A program made the translations under genes and the position numbers. The notes beneath the pieces were generated by a model that searched no databases, was not told the origin of the DNA, and saw only the letters and a program-made list of their open reading frames with translations. DNA of 11,374 nt from Pseudomonadota bacterium (GTDB lineage Bacteria; Desulfobacterota; Desulfobacteria; Desulfobacterales; Desulfobacteraceae), in the NCBI GenBank assembly GCA_018816605.1, contig JAHIVS010000441.1:1-11374 (forward strand), given 5' to 3'. Positions 1 to 7,482 of this stretch are shown here, piece by piece (position 1 is the first letter of the stretch; each line of letters opens with the position of its first letter).

Positions 1-798
1 GAAACCTGTGCCTTTGACCTGATCCAGGCGGAATTCATCCGGGAACTGGAACCGGGCGAGATCGTCATCATCAACGAAGACGGCATCAAAAGCATCCGGA
101 ATCCCAAGGCGGCTGCCCATAAATCTTTGTGTATTTTTGAATATATCTATTTTGCCAGACCCGATTCGACCATTGACGGTAAGAATGTCTACCAGATGCG
201 AAAAGCCTTGGGAAAAAGGCTTGCCCAGGAATCCCATGTGGAGGCGGACCTGGTCATGCCCTTTCCCGATTCCGGCAATTATGCGGCCATCGGCTATGCC
301 AAAGAATCGGGCATCCCTTTTGAAATGGCCATGATCCGCAACCATTACGTGGGCAGAAGTTTTATCCAGCCCACCCAGTCCATGCGGGACTTTGCCGTCC
401 GGGTCAAGCTCAATCCGGTGAGGGAACTGATCAAAAACAAGGAAATCATCATTATCGAAGATTCCATTATCCGGGGAACCACAGCCAAAACCCGTGTCAA
501 GGCCCTGCGGGAACTGGGAGCCAAAAAAGTGCACATGCGGGTCTCTTGCCCCCCCCACAAGTTTCCCTGCTATTACGGCATTGATTTTTCCTCCAAGGGA
601 GAGCTGATCGCCGCCCGAAAGCCCCTAAATGAACTCACCGAACACCTGGGCCTGGATTCATTGCACTATCTGTCTGTCGAGGGCATGCTGGAAGCCTCCG
701 GGGTTGTCAACCCGGAGCTTAATTTTTGCAAGGCCTGTTTTGACGGAGACTATCCGGTTCCCTTTGATCCCAACTTTACCAAACAATGCATGGGGTAA
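1..798 (+). CDS. purF: Amidophosphoribosyltransferase (PurF), 5' end outside window
   Basis: Glutamine PRPP amidotransferase makes phosphoribosylamine, the first committed step of cytosolic purine synthesis. The frame is open from base 1, so only the C-terminal 265 residues are present; the N-terminal glutaminase domain lies outside. Visible are SETCAF-like ETCAFD at the window edge, EYIYFARPDS, and the PRPP-binding loop IIIIEDSIIRGTT, with Glu-Asp where the family usually has Asp-Asp. All four cysteines expected for the iron-sulfur cluster of Bacillus-type PurF appear to be kept: in SLCIFEY (codon 130-132), in PCYYGID (568-570), and two in FCKACF (727-729, 736-738). This points to the Fe-S cluster form of the enzyme. 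The radical SAM gene starts one base after the stop, so the two are probably cotranscribed and translationally coupled. Confidence 0.97.
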   Translation, partial: ETCAFDLIQAEFIRELEPGEIVIINEDGIKSIRNPKAAAHKSLCIFEYIYFARPDSTIDGKNVYQMRKALGKRLAQESHVEADLVMPFPDSGNYAAIGYAKESGIPFEMAMIRNHYVGRSFIQPTQSMRDFAVRVKLNPVRELIKNKEIIIIEDSIIRGTTAKTRVKALRELGAKKVHMRVSCPPHKFPCYYGIDFSSKGELIAARKPLNELTEHLGLDSLHYLSVEGMLEASGVVNPELNFCKACFDGDYPVPFDPNFTKQCMG

Positions 799-799
799 T

Positions 800-1795
800 A
801 TGCAACATAAGACCGTGGCGTTTTCAAAAGAATCGTCCAATCTTTTTTTCCATATCCTGACCCAATGCAATCTGTCCTGCTCCCATTGCTATATCAATCC
901 AGAACAGCATGGGAAAAGGAGGCTTCCCTTTGACACCATCAAAGACTGGCTGGGGCTGTTCGCCCCCAAAGCGCCCGAAACCAATCTGGTTCTGCTGGGG
1001 GGGGAACCCACCCTCCACCCGGATCTTTCTCTGGTTGTAAAAGAGGCCCGGCGCCTTGGGTTCAGATCCATCACCATTGACACCAACGGATATCTTTTCC
1101 ATGATATCCTGGACAAAATCACCCCGGACGACCTTGATTTTTTAAGTTTTTCCCTGGACGGCGCCACCCCGGATACCAATGATAAGATCCGGGGAAAGGG
1201 CAGTTATGATGCCGTGCTTTCAGGCATTCACAGCGCAAGGTCAAAGGGGTTTTCCTGCTCCATGATCTATACGGTGTCCGATAAAAATATCCATGAGCTT
1301 GCCCGGATGCCGGACCTTACAAAAGACCTTGGCATCAACCGATTTTTTATCCAGGTTATCGGCATGAGGGGGGAATCGTCGAAATTTTCAACCGCCCTCC
1401 AGGTATCAAAGGAAATCTGGCTTGGAACAATTCCCAAAGTAGCAGAAAAGGTTGCCGACCAGGGCATTGTCGTCACCTATCCCAAGGTTTTTTTATCCCA
1501 TGGCGAACCCTTTCAATGTGCCGGAAACGTATCTGACAATTATTTTGTATTCCCCAATGGCAGGGTATACCAGTGCCCCATTTGTGAGGACTTCCCTCTG
1601 CATTCCCATGAAATCATCAACAATCGGCTTATGCCCATGCCGCCCATCAATGAAACGGATCTGTTCAAGCTTATCATCCCCGAAGGCTGTGTCATGAACA
1701 AAATGATCCAGCCCGGCAACCTCTCCTATGATGCAGAAGGCAGGCCCTGCCACAGAATCGCCTGCTGTCTGCTCAAACAGGAATTGACTCCCTGA
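800..1795 (+). CDS. Radical SAM protein with SPASM-like C-terminus, function unknown
   Basis: A 331-residue cytosolic radical S-adenosylmethionine protein. The cluster motif CNLSCSHC (Cys23, Cys27, Cys30) fits CxxxCxxC for the [4Fe-4S] cluster that cleaves SAM. GGEP follows at residues 67-70, and SFSLDG is also typical of the family. The C-terminal third is cysteine rich (Cys240, Cys259, Cys262, Cys297, Cys317, Cys322, Cys323), and the stretch GRVYQCPIC resembles SPASM/twitch domains that bind extra iron-sulfur clusters. The substrate cannot be read from the sequence. The frame is open upstream to 629, but that stretch overlaps the end of purF; the ATG at 800 sits one base after the purF stop with a short GGGG (792-795) as a weak ribosome site, so I chose 800. 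No peptide or partner gene that would name a pathway is adjacent. Confidence 0.9.
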   Translation: MQHKTVAFSKESSNLFFHILTQCNLSCSHCYINPEQHGKRRLPFDTIKDWLGLFAPKAPETNLVLLGGEPTLHPDLSLVVKEARRLGFRSITIDTNGYLFHDILDKITPDDLDFLSFSLDGATPDTNDKIRGKGSYDAVLSGIHSARSKGFSCSMIYTVSDKNIHELARMPDLTKDLGINRFFIQVIGMRGESSKFSTALQVSKEIWLGTIPKVAEKVADQGIVVTYPKVFLSHGEPFQCAGNVSDNYFVFPNGRVYQCPICEDFPLHSHEIINNRLMPMPPINETDLFKLIIPEGCVMNKMIQPGNLSYDAEGRPCHRIACCLLKQELTP

Positions 1796-1824
1796 GAAAC
1801 CAGGGATGGCAGGAGTATGGGCAA

Positions 1825-1852
1825 TTGACAAAACTTCAGACCCGTGTCAAAT
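1825..1852 (+). promoter_or_regulatory. Weak candidate sigma-70 promoter for murI
   Basis: In the 101-base gap before murI there is a perfect -35 hexamer TTGACA (1825-1830) and, 16 bases on, TCAAAT (1847-1852), which matches the -10 consensus at four of six positions. The AT-rich stretch at 1862-1885 also holds TATATT (1872-1877) without a good -35. murI may instead be read from the purF promoter. Confidence 0.25.
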
Positions 1853-1896
1853 TTCGGCAAGTTGATAATTTTATATTCATTTTTCCAGGAAGATGA

Positions 1897-2703
1897 ATGC
1901 AGGATACGCATATACAGAAAGGACCCATCGGCATTTTTGATTCCGGCGTAGGCGGACTCAGCGTGTTAAAGGAGGTTAGAACCCTTTTGCCTTCGGAGTC
2001 CATCACCTATTTTGCCGACAGCGGCAACTGCCCCTATGGCTCCAAAACACAGGACGAAATTCTTTTTCTGACCCGGAAGCATATGGCGTTTCTTCTGGCG
2101 CAAAATTGCAAACTGATGGTGATTGCCTGCAATACCCTCACAGCGGTAGCCATCGACTGCTTCAGATCCGAGTACCCCATTCCGTTTATCGGAATGGAAC
2201 CGGCCCTGAAACCTGCGGCATTGCAGACCCGAACAAAGAAAATAGGAATTCTGGCCACGGAAAACACCTTCAATGGAAAACTTTTCAGACAAACCTATGA
2301 GAAACATGCCTTTGGCCTGGACGTTTTTATTCAGCCGGGATATGGCCTGGTGGAACTGGTCGAAAAGGGAGAACAGGACAGCGAAACTGCCCGGCAGCTC
2401 CTGGAAAAATATCTTGCTCCCATGGTGGAAAAAGGGGCAGATATCCTTGTGCTGGGATGCACCCACTATCCGTTTTTGAAAAAAACCATGGAAACAGTTA
2501 TCCAGGGCCGGATGGCCATCATCGATTCTTCATCTGCCGTTGCCGCACAGACAAAAAGGGTCCTCACAGAATCTGATCTGGTTTCACATAAGGACCAAAC
2601 CCCGCAACTGACGTTTTTCACAACCGGTAACAAGGCCCTTGCAAAAAAATTTATTTCCCTTGCCGTGGACATCCCCTTCGAAATCGAACAGATAGAGGCC
2701 TAG
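1897..2703 (+). CDS. murI: Glutamate racemase
   Basis: Converts L-glutamate to D-glutamate for peptidoglycan precursors, in the cytosol and independent of pyridoxal phosphate. The protein has 268 residues, the usual length. It opens with PIGIFDSGVGGLSVLKE, where the Asp and Ser of the DSG motif lie in the active site. It then has YFADSGNCPYGSK. The two catalytic cysteines are both present: Cys78 in VIACNT and Cys188 in LGCTHYPFL. AGGA (1887-1890) stands six bases before the ATG at 1897; an ATG at 1893 is out of frame. Gene order after purF and the radical SAM gene is head-to-tail. It converges on the small membrane protein gene 29 bases after its stop, and I see no strong terminator there, only a weak GGGAAA/TTTCCC pairing. 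Confidence 0.97.
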   Translation: MQDTHIQKGPIGIFDSGVGGLSVLKEVRTLLPSESITYFADSGNCPYGSKTQDEILFLTRKHMAFLLAQNCKLMVIACNTLTAVAIDCFRSEYPIPFIGMEPALKPAALQTRTKKIGILATENTFNGKLFRQTYEKHAFGLDVFIQPGYGLVELVEKGEQDSETARQLLEKYLAPMVEKGADILVLGCTHYPFLKKTMETVIQGRMAIIDSSSAVAAQTKRVLTESDLVSHKDQTPQLTFFTTGNKALAKKFISLAVDIPFEIEQIEA

Positions 2704-2732
2704 TCAGGGGGAAAAACCATAACCCGATTTCC

Positions 2733-2969
2733 CTACCTATTATCTCCCAGAACCGTCTCAAGATATTGTTCCGATTCAATGACCTGTTCGACATCCGTAT
2801 AATAATAGCTGCTGGGGTTAATCCCGCTTTCTTCCAGGGATAAGGACATGCGATTCAAGGGCGCAAAGGAGCGGGTAACCCATGGAAGCAGAACATAGAC
2901 AAAAGCAAGCGTGAGGCCAAATACGAGAATAAACCGGGTGATTCGCTCCCTTAGACTTTTTTCTATCAT
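2733..2969 (-). CDS. Small single-helix membrane protein, unknown
   Basis: About 78 residues from the ATG at 2969 (start MIEKSLRERITRF). A basic N-terminus is followed by one hydrophobic helix (about residues 13-31, FILVFGLTLAFVYVLLPWV), then a polar tail with SSYYYTDVEQVIESEQYLE. By the positive-inside rule the tail would lie in the periplasm. I do not recognise the family. It lies 72 bases after the stop of the YeiH-type transporter on the same strand, so it may be the second gene of that operon and a partner of the transporter. The ribosome site is poor: a ten-base A run and GGG, nine bases from the ATG. The frame stays open to a TTG at 3035, but that part runs through the stem-loop and poly-A, so I set it aside. 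Confidence 0.6.
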   Translation of the reverse strand: MIEKSLRERITRFILVFGLTLAFVYVLLPWVTRSFAPLNRMSLSLEESGINPSSYYYTDVEQVIESEQYLETVLGDNR

Positions 2970-2994
2970 CAGTTCCAACCCTTTTTTTTTTAAG

Positions 2995-3020
2995 GGCCGG
3001 GAGCAATGAAACTCCCGGCC
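2995..3020. other. Perfect 9-bp stem-loop between transporter and small gene
   Basis: GGCCGGGAG (2995-3003) and CTCCCGGCC (3012-3020) pair perfectly around an eight-base loop. The stem begins 21 bases after the transporter stop codon on the minus strand. It is not a classical terminator for either direction: on the minus strand it is followed by a run of ten A rather than T, and on the plus strand the T run (2982-2991) comes before the stem. It may protect the 3' end of the transporter message or reduce expression of the small downstream gene. Confidence 0.7.
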
Positions 3021-3041
3021 GGTCAAACAAGACAAACCCGA

Positions 3042-4781
3042 TTAGATCTTTGCAGTGATTTCAGGAAATACCAGGTAAAACATGACATATGCCATGACAA
3101 GGGTCAGGACCAGATTAAAACTCTGGCCGCAGACATAAAGAATCAGTGGTTTTCCGCCCTTGAAATATTTTGCCAGCTCCCGGAAGTTGGTTGACAGACC
3201 AATCGCGGCAAAAGACAATGCAAAGAACCATCCGCGGAAAAGACGGGTTCCGCCGCGAACCACTCCCTGGTCCAGCATGGCTGTTCCCAGATCCTTGCCA
3301 AGACTGCTATCAAGTATGGAAAAAAGAATGGAGGCTGCAAGAAATCCCAGGACAAATTTTGGGAACCGGTTCCAGATTTCCATTGCGCCGACTTCCCGGC
3401 CGGCTTCGCGTTCCACTTTCATGGTCCAGTACATGGCCACACAAAATGCCGTTACACCGATAAGAACATTTTGAATCATCTTTATGGTGGCGGCAACATA
3501 CATGGCCTTTTCACCCAGGAAGGCACCGGCGGCTGCAACCGCTCCCGTTGCATCAATGGTTCCGCCCATCCAGGCACCCCCCAGAATTTGCGGCATACCC
3601 ACTGCCTTAATGACTGCAGGCATGGCAATCATCATAATCGCTGTAAACACAAGGGACAAACCAATGGAAAGGGTCAGCTCCTCTTTTTTGGCACGGCATG
3701 CGGCAGCAGTGGCAATGGCGGCAGAGGTCCCGCACACGGACATGTCTGCGGAAATAACCATATTCAGGGTCTTGGAAGGCATCTTCAATACTTTCTGGCC
3801 AAAGATATAGGTACTGATCAGAACGATGGGGGTCACAATCCAGGCCACAAAGATGCCCGGAACACCAATGGCAACAATCTTGTTAAAGAGCACTTCCGCA
3901 CCCAGCAGCACCAAACCGGTTTTGATAAAAAATTCCACTTTGCAGGAAGGCAGAACCCATTTGGGAGTACCAAGGGTGTTGGCGATGATCATGCCCAGAA
4001 GGACACCCCAGGCTTCGGCGCCGATGCCATATTGTTTGGAAATGGCCTGGCCGCCCAAAAGATAGGCAAGGGTTGCCACAAGAAATACAATGAGAAACCC
4101 TTTAAAAAAACCAAAGGCATCTTCACCCATCATTTTGACACCAAATCCGAATATCAAGGCCAGAAAGACAAAAAGACCCAGGAGAGTGGGAAAATAATTA
4201 TAGGCTTTGTTTCCAATTTTTTTCTTGGCATCGCTGACAGCTCTATGGGTCTCCCGCCATTCTGCAATCTTGCCAGCGGCAGCATCATTCAATGCAATGT
4301 CTTTATAGGCTGCAAGGGCTGCGGCCCTTTCAGCAGTCACTGCAACCCTAAGGCCTTCTGCCTCAGCCGCTTTGGCCTTGTCATATTTGGGCATGGCTTT
4401 TTCGTCTTTTGCCTTTGCCTGGGCATCTGTCTGGATAAAGGCATCCATGGGATTGGTTTTCCATGAACCTGGCTTTTTTGTCCAGTGGGATACAAATTTA
4501 CCAAAAGCAGATCCCGATGCCTTTAGTTTCTTCTTTTCATCCTGGGCTTTATACCAGGTTGTTGTTTTAAAAGGGGCGTTGGCAGATTCAGCTGCCTGGA
4601 TTTGATCTGCAGCCTCAATTTTCTTTTCAAAATCTGCTTTTGGCCCGTAATTAAAGTATGCAAACATGCTTACGGCAATGATGGCAAATCCGAGCCATAT
4701 TGCCAGAAAGTCTTCTTTTTTCCATAGGTCGGACCACTTGCTCTGACCGTGATCGACAACCCGGTTGCTGTCCTGTGCCAT
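3042..4781 (-). CDS. YeiH-family putative sulfate exporter, long form
   Basis: A 579-residue inner-membrane transporter of the YeiH/COG2855 (putative sulfate exporter) family; the substrate of the family is not firmly known. The family core lies in residues ~197-579 with many hydrophobic helices and recognisable stretches such as [29 protein letters not shown] and [20 protein letters not shown]. Usual YeiH proteins are about 350 residues. Here the extra length is at the N-terminus: a first helix (about 25-43), then a ~150-residue Ala/Lys/Glu-rich, probably helical segment (46-195). Lys21-Lys22 before the first helix suggest that this segment faces the periplasm. The start is firm: AGGAGG lies six bases before the ATG. 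A sigma-54 promoter stands ~75 bases upstream, and the divergent neighbours are a sensor kinase and a sigma-54 activator, the likely regulators. A possible role is moving sulfate, sulfite or a similar anion. Confidence 0.93.
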   Translation of the reverse strand: MAQDSNRVVDHGQSKWSDLWKKEDFLAIWLGFAIIAVSMFAYFNYGPKADFEKKIEAADQIQAAESANAPFKTTTWYKAQDEKKKLKASGSAFGKFVSHWTKKPGSWKTNPMDAFIQTDAQAKAKDEKAMPKYDKAKAAEAEGLRVAVTAERAAALAAYKDIALNDAAAGKIAEWRETHRAVSDAKKKIGNKAYNYFPTLLGLFVFLALIFGFGVKMMGEDAFGFFKGFLIVFLVATLAYLLGGQAISKQYGIGAEAWGVLLGMIIANTLGTPKWVLPSCKVEFFIKTGLVLLGAEVLFNKIVAIGVPGIFVAWIVTPIVLISTYIFGQKVLKMPSKTLNMVISADMSVCGTSAAIATAAACRAKKEELTLSIGLSLVFTAIMMIAMPAVIKAVGMPQILGGAWMGGTIDATGAVAAAGAFLGEKAMYVAATIKMIQNVLIGVTAFCVAMYWTMKVEREAGREVGAMEIWNRFPKFVLGFLAASILFSILDSSLGKDLGTAMLDQGVVRGGTRLFRGWFFALSFAAIGLSTNFRELAKYFKGGKPLILYVCGQSFNLVLTLVMAYVMFYLVFPEITAKI

Positions 4782-4855
4782 TTTTTTCCTCCTGATGAAT
4801 AAATTTATAAAATCATACCTGATTGGCTTGGCAACTGCGTTTGAATTCTAGGTAT

Positions 4856-4871
4856 AGCAATTCGCATGCCA
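4856..4871 (-). promoter_or_regulatory. Sigma-54 (-24/-12) promoter of the transporter gene
   Basis: On the minus strand the sequence reads TGGCATGCGAATTGCT. This fits the RpoN consensus TGGCAYRNNNNTTGCW at every defined position, with ten bases between the GG and GC pairs. Transcription would start near 4845, giving a leader of ~64 bases before the transporter ATG. A sigma-54 promoter needs an activator ATPase, and one is encoded in the divergent operon. Confidence 0.82.
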
Positions 4872-4886
4872 CAAAATATATATGTA

Positions 4887-4899
4887 TAACATACTGATA
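4887..4899 (-). promoter_or_regulatory. IHF-like site between promoter and activator sites
   Basis: On the minus strand TATCAGTATGTTA matches the IHF consensus WATCAANNNNTTR with one mismatch (G for A at position six). It sits between the -24 element and the palindromic sites, in a strongly AT-rich stretch (4871-4920), where IHF bending is often needed at sigma-54 promoters. Such a short, degenerate site can occur by chance in AT-rich DNA. Confidence 0.35.
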
Positions 4900-4927
4900 A
4901 TATTAGATTTTTGAAAAAAAGCCCCAG

Positions 4928-4974
4928 GCAATGTGTATCCTTAAGAATACACATTGCTGTTCTTAAGGATACAC
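4928..4974. promoter_or_regulatory. Tandem palindromic activator-binding sites (UAS)
   Basis: Site 1 has the core GTGTATCCTTAAGAATACAC (4933-4952); its palindrome reaches outward to 4928-4957 with 14 of 15 base pairs matched, the mismatch being C4939/A4946. Site 2 (4955-4974) has the same CTTAAG centre and a perfect right half, while its left half is degenerate. The arm 4933-4947 is also the exact reverse complement of 4960-4974. The two centres are 22 bp apart, about two helical turns, so two activator dimers would sit on one face. They lie about 98 and 120 bases upstream of the predicted transporter start, a normal distance for sigma-54 enhancers. They also lie 76 bases before the kinase ATG, so autoregulation is possible. 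Confidence 0.7.
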
Positions 4975-5049
4975 CGTTTACACCCTGGCTTGCAATTTAG
5001 TCCGGAATCTCCTATGGATATAACCTGGGGTATCAACAGGAGGCAGCCC

Positions 5050-7482
5050 ATGTTTACACAGACAATCAATTTAAGATTTAAATTCATCACAGGTCTTGTC
5101 ATGTTTGCCCTGGCATTGGGCCTGTGCATCTCCATTATTATGTATTTTCACTTTAACTCTCTGCTTGAATCGGAAATCAGTCAGCGGTCAAGAATGCTTT
5201 TGGCCCAGTCCAATGCCCTCCAGGACTATGTAAAGACACAATTAAGGCCGGAGATGTTTAATGTTTTGCCCGAAGGCCGGTTTGTCTTGAAGGCCATGTC
5301 CTCTTCCTATATTTCCAGGCAGGTCATGGCCAATTTAAACATCCAGGATGCGTCAGGATACCATTATCGGAGGGTTTCCATAAAACCCCGGAACCTTGAA
5401 TCAAAAGCAAATCCCTTTGAAGCCGGTCTTATTGAAATATTCAAGAAAGACAAAACCCTTAAAATCTGGGAAGACAATACCCTGGTTGACGGCAAAGAAT
5501 ATCACATGGTGGCAAGGCCGGTCACTTTCACGGAATCCTGCCTGCAATGCCATGGCGATCCAAAGGATGCGCCCAGAGAACTCATTGAAATATACGGCAG
5601 CACCAATGGGTTTCATTATATGCTGAACGATGTCTCCGGGGTCGTTGTTGCCGGTTTTCCAGTGGATATGATCCGGGAACCGGCCATGAGCCTGACCCTG
5701 CATTATTTAAGCCTGTATATTCTGGGGATATTATTGTTTGCAGGCCTTATCAGCCTTTTTTTTGACCGCCTGGTCATGAAAAACCTCCATGAGCTCACCC
5801 GGATTTTCAAAACCCGGTTTTCCGGGGAACAGGAACAGCGGATTATTGACCGGCTGGGCCAGAAAGATGAAATCGAAGGGCTGATCGAGGGAGTTGAAGA
5901 ACTTGCAACCTGCCTTTCCTCCGCAAGAACACAACTTGTGGAACATGCCCAGACGCTTGAAAAAAGAGTGGAAGAACGAACCCTCACCCTCCATACAGAA
6001 TCAGAACGGCACCTGGCGGATGTCTGCCTCTTTGTCAGCCTGCTCTCGGGTTTTACAGGAATACAAAATACCCTGTCCCTGATTACCGGTGTTCTGGAAA
6101 ATGTCGGCAACCGGTTCAATGCAAAACAGGTTGTCTATTATTGCACTGTGGCTTCGGAAAACCGGTATTCCTGGAAAAAGGATGCTGCCACAGAGACCCT
6201 TGATGAGGCGATCAAGGAGTTGTTGTGGAAAAATGAGGTGCTGTTTGAAAACAATAAACTGTATGTTCCCATAAAGTCCCAGGAAAGCCATTGGGGCATC
6301 CTTTGTATTTCCTGGAATTCACAACCTGATCCCCAGGACCTGGATCCTGCAATTCTTCTGGCCCTGGGCCTTCAGATCGCGATTCTCATCGAAAACATCC
6401 AGGCTTTTTCAAATATCCGGTTCCAGAACGACATGCTCCAATCCATATTTGAAGGCATTTCCGACCCGCTGCTGCTCATTGACCTTGATGCAAATATCAT
6501 TATTGCCAACAAGGGTTGCGATACGATTTTGCCGGCCGGCAGCCGGGCCGGAAGGGAAAAAGAACTAAAAGATCTGCTCAGTCAGCCATCATCGGCAAAC
6601 AAAAACAATACCATACTGGACCTTGTCATAAAAAAAGGAACCCCGGTCAGTCAGGAAGTCCGTACGCCTGAAAACCGCTATTTTTCCGTTGACCTCTACC
6701 CGTTACCCCACCAGGATCAAAGAAGCTTAAGAATCGTCGTGTATATAAAAGATATCACACCGGAAAAACAGATGATTGAACGAATGCAGCAGACAGAACG
6801 CTTGAGCGCCATTGGTAAAATGGCAGCGGGAATTGCCCACGAAATAAACAATCCCCTGGGGGTGATCCGGTTGTACACGGATCTTGTCAAGGATGCGGTA
6901 AAGGATAAAGACACACATGCCGACATTGATGTAATCTCAAAACACACCCGGTCGGTTCAAAAAATCATCCAGAACCTGTTGAACCTGTCCCGGCCCAAAC
7001 AGGTGATCTCCGGCCGCTGCAGCATCAACACGGTGGTAAGGTCTGTTTTTGAAATCTTTAAAACCCAGGGTGCCTCCAAGCATATTGCCATTGACTTTGA
7101 TCTGGAAGCCTCCCTTCCGGATATAAAATGTGATGCTGCCATCCTGGAGCAGATTTTAACCAACCTGTGGTTAAATGCATTTGATGCCCTTAACGATCAG
7201 GGAAAAATTCATATCCACACCCGAATGTCGCCGGAAAACCAGGTGGCGTTCTGCATTGAAGACAATGGCCAGGGTATCCCCGAAGAGGTTATTTCCCATA
7301 TATTTGATCCCTTTTACACCACCAAGAAAATCGGAAAAGGAACCGGGCTCGGACTTTCGGTGGTGTATGGGTTCATCACCGAACTTGGCGGAAGAATAGA
7401 GGTAAAAAGCGATGATACCACACGATTCTGCATCTTCTTTCCCCTTGCCGAACACGAGACAAATTTGAGGAGACGCCCATGA
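5050..7482 (+). CDS. Sensor histidine kinase with periplasmic c-heme motif
   Basis: An 810-residue membrane-bound sensor kinase. Helix 1 spans about 12-33. A periplasmic Tll0287-like (DUF3365) domain follows, about 40-205, with CLQCH at 164-168, a CxxCH site for covalent heme c. Helix 2 is about 219-240. Then come a HAMP-like linker and coiled coil (to ~320), a GAF-like domain (~321-455) and a PAS domain (~457-580). The HisKA domain has His597 in AHEINNP. The ATPase domain has Asn709, DNGQGIP from 738, and GTGLGL from 764. It probably senses redox state or a heme ligand outside the cytoplasm and phosphorylates the regulator whose start overlaps its stop. The start at 5050 has AGGAGG (5038-5043) six bases before it; the open frame to 4954 runs into the palindromic sites. 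Only a weak promoter is seen (TTGCAA 4990-4995, TATGGA 5013-5018). Confidence 0.95.
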   Translation: MFTQTINLRFKFITGLVMFALALGLCISIIMYFHFNSLLESEISQRSRMLLAQSNALQDYVKTQLRPEMFNVLPEGRFVLKAMSSSYISRQVMANLNIQDASGYHYRRVSIKPRNLESKANPFEAGLIEIFKKDKTLKIWEDNTLVDGKEYHMVARPVTFTESCLQCHGDPKDAPRELIEIYGSTNGFHYMLNDVSGVVVAGFPVDMIREPAMSLTLHYLSLYILGILLFAGLISLFFDRLVMKNLHELTRIFKTRFSGEQEQRIIDRLGQKDEIEGLIEGVEELATCLSSARTQLVEHAQTLEKRVEERTLTLHTESERHLADVCLFVSLLSGFTGIQNTLSLITGVLENVGNRFNAKQVVYYCTVASENRYSWKKDAATETLDEAIKELLWKNEVLFENNKLYVPIKSQESHWGILCISWNSQPDPQDLDPAILLALGLQIAILIENIQAFSNIRFQNDMLQSIFEGISDPLLLIDLDANIIIANKGCDTILPAGSRAGREKELKDLLSQPSSANKNNTILDLVIKKGTPVSQEVRTPENRYFSVDLYPLPHQDQRSLRIVVYIKDITPEKQMIERMQQTERLSAIGKMAAGIAHEINNPLGVIRLYTDLVKDAVKDKDTHADIDVISKHTRSVQKIIQNLLNLSRPKQVISGRCSINTVVRSVFEIFKTQGASKHIAIDFDLEASLPDIKCDAAILEQILTNLWLNAFDALNDQGKIHIHTRMSPENQVAFCIEDNGQGIPEEVISHIFDPFYTTKKIGKGTGLGLSVVYGFITELGGRIEVKSDDTTRFCIFFPLAEHETNLRRRP

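Noticed and set aside
2982..3020. Stem-loop next to a T run read as an intrinsic terminator
   Set aside because: The T run is on the wrong side of the stem for the plus strand, and on the minus strand it reads as A.
3471..4466. A long open frame (331 codons) on the plus strand inside the transporter gene
   Set aside because: It is antisense to a clear membrane transporter, is rich in Gly, His and Asn with no family motif, and has no ribosome site.
4824..4839. A plus-strand sigma-54-like element (TGGCTTGGCAACTGCG) with correct GG-GC spacing
   Set aside because: It departs from the consensus at three defined positions, and the twin palindromes would lie downstream of its start point. The minus-strand element nearby is a full match.
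4921..4957. The large palindrome followed on the minus strand by CTGGGGC and a T7 run, as a terminator
   Set aside because: The T run is separated from the stem by seven bases, and no upstream minus-strand gene would need it; the paired site and promoter spacing favour activator binding.
4954..5049. Longer N-terminus for the sensor kinase from a TTG at 4954
   Set aside because: It would begin within the palindromic sites, and the ATG at 5050 has a perfect AGGAGG at good spacing directly before the first membrane helix.
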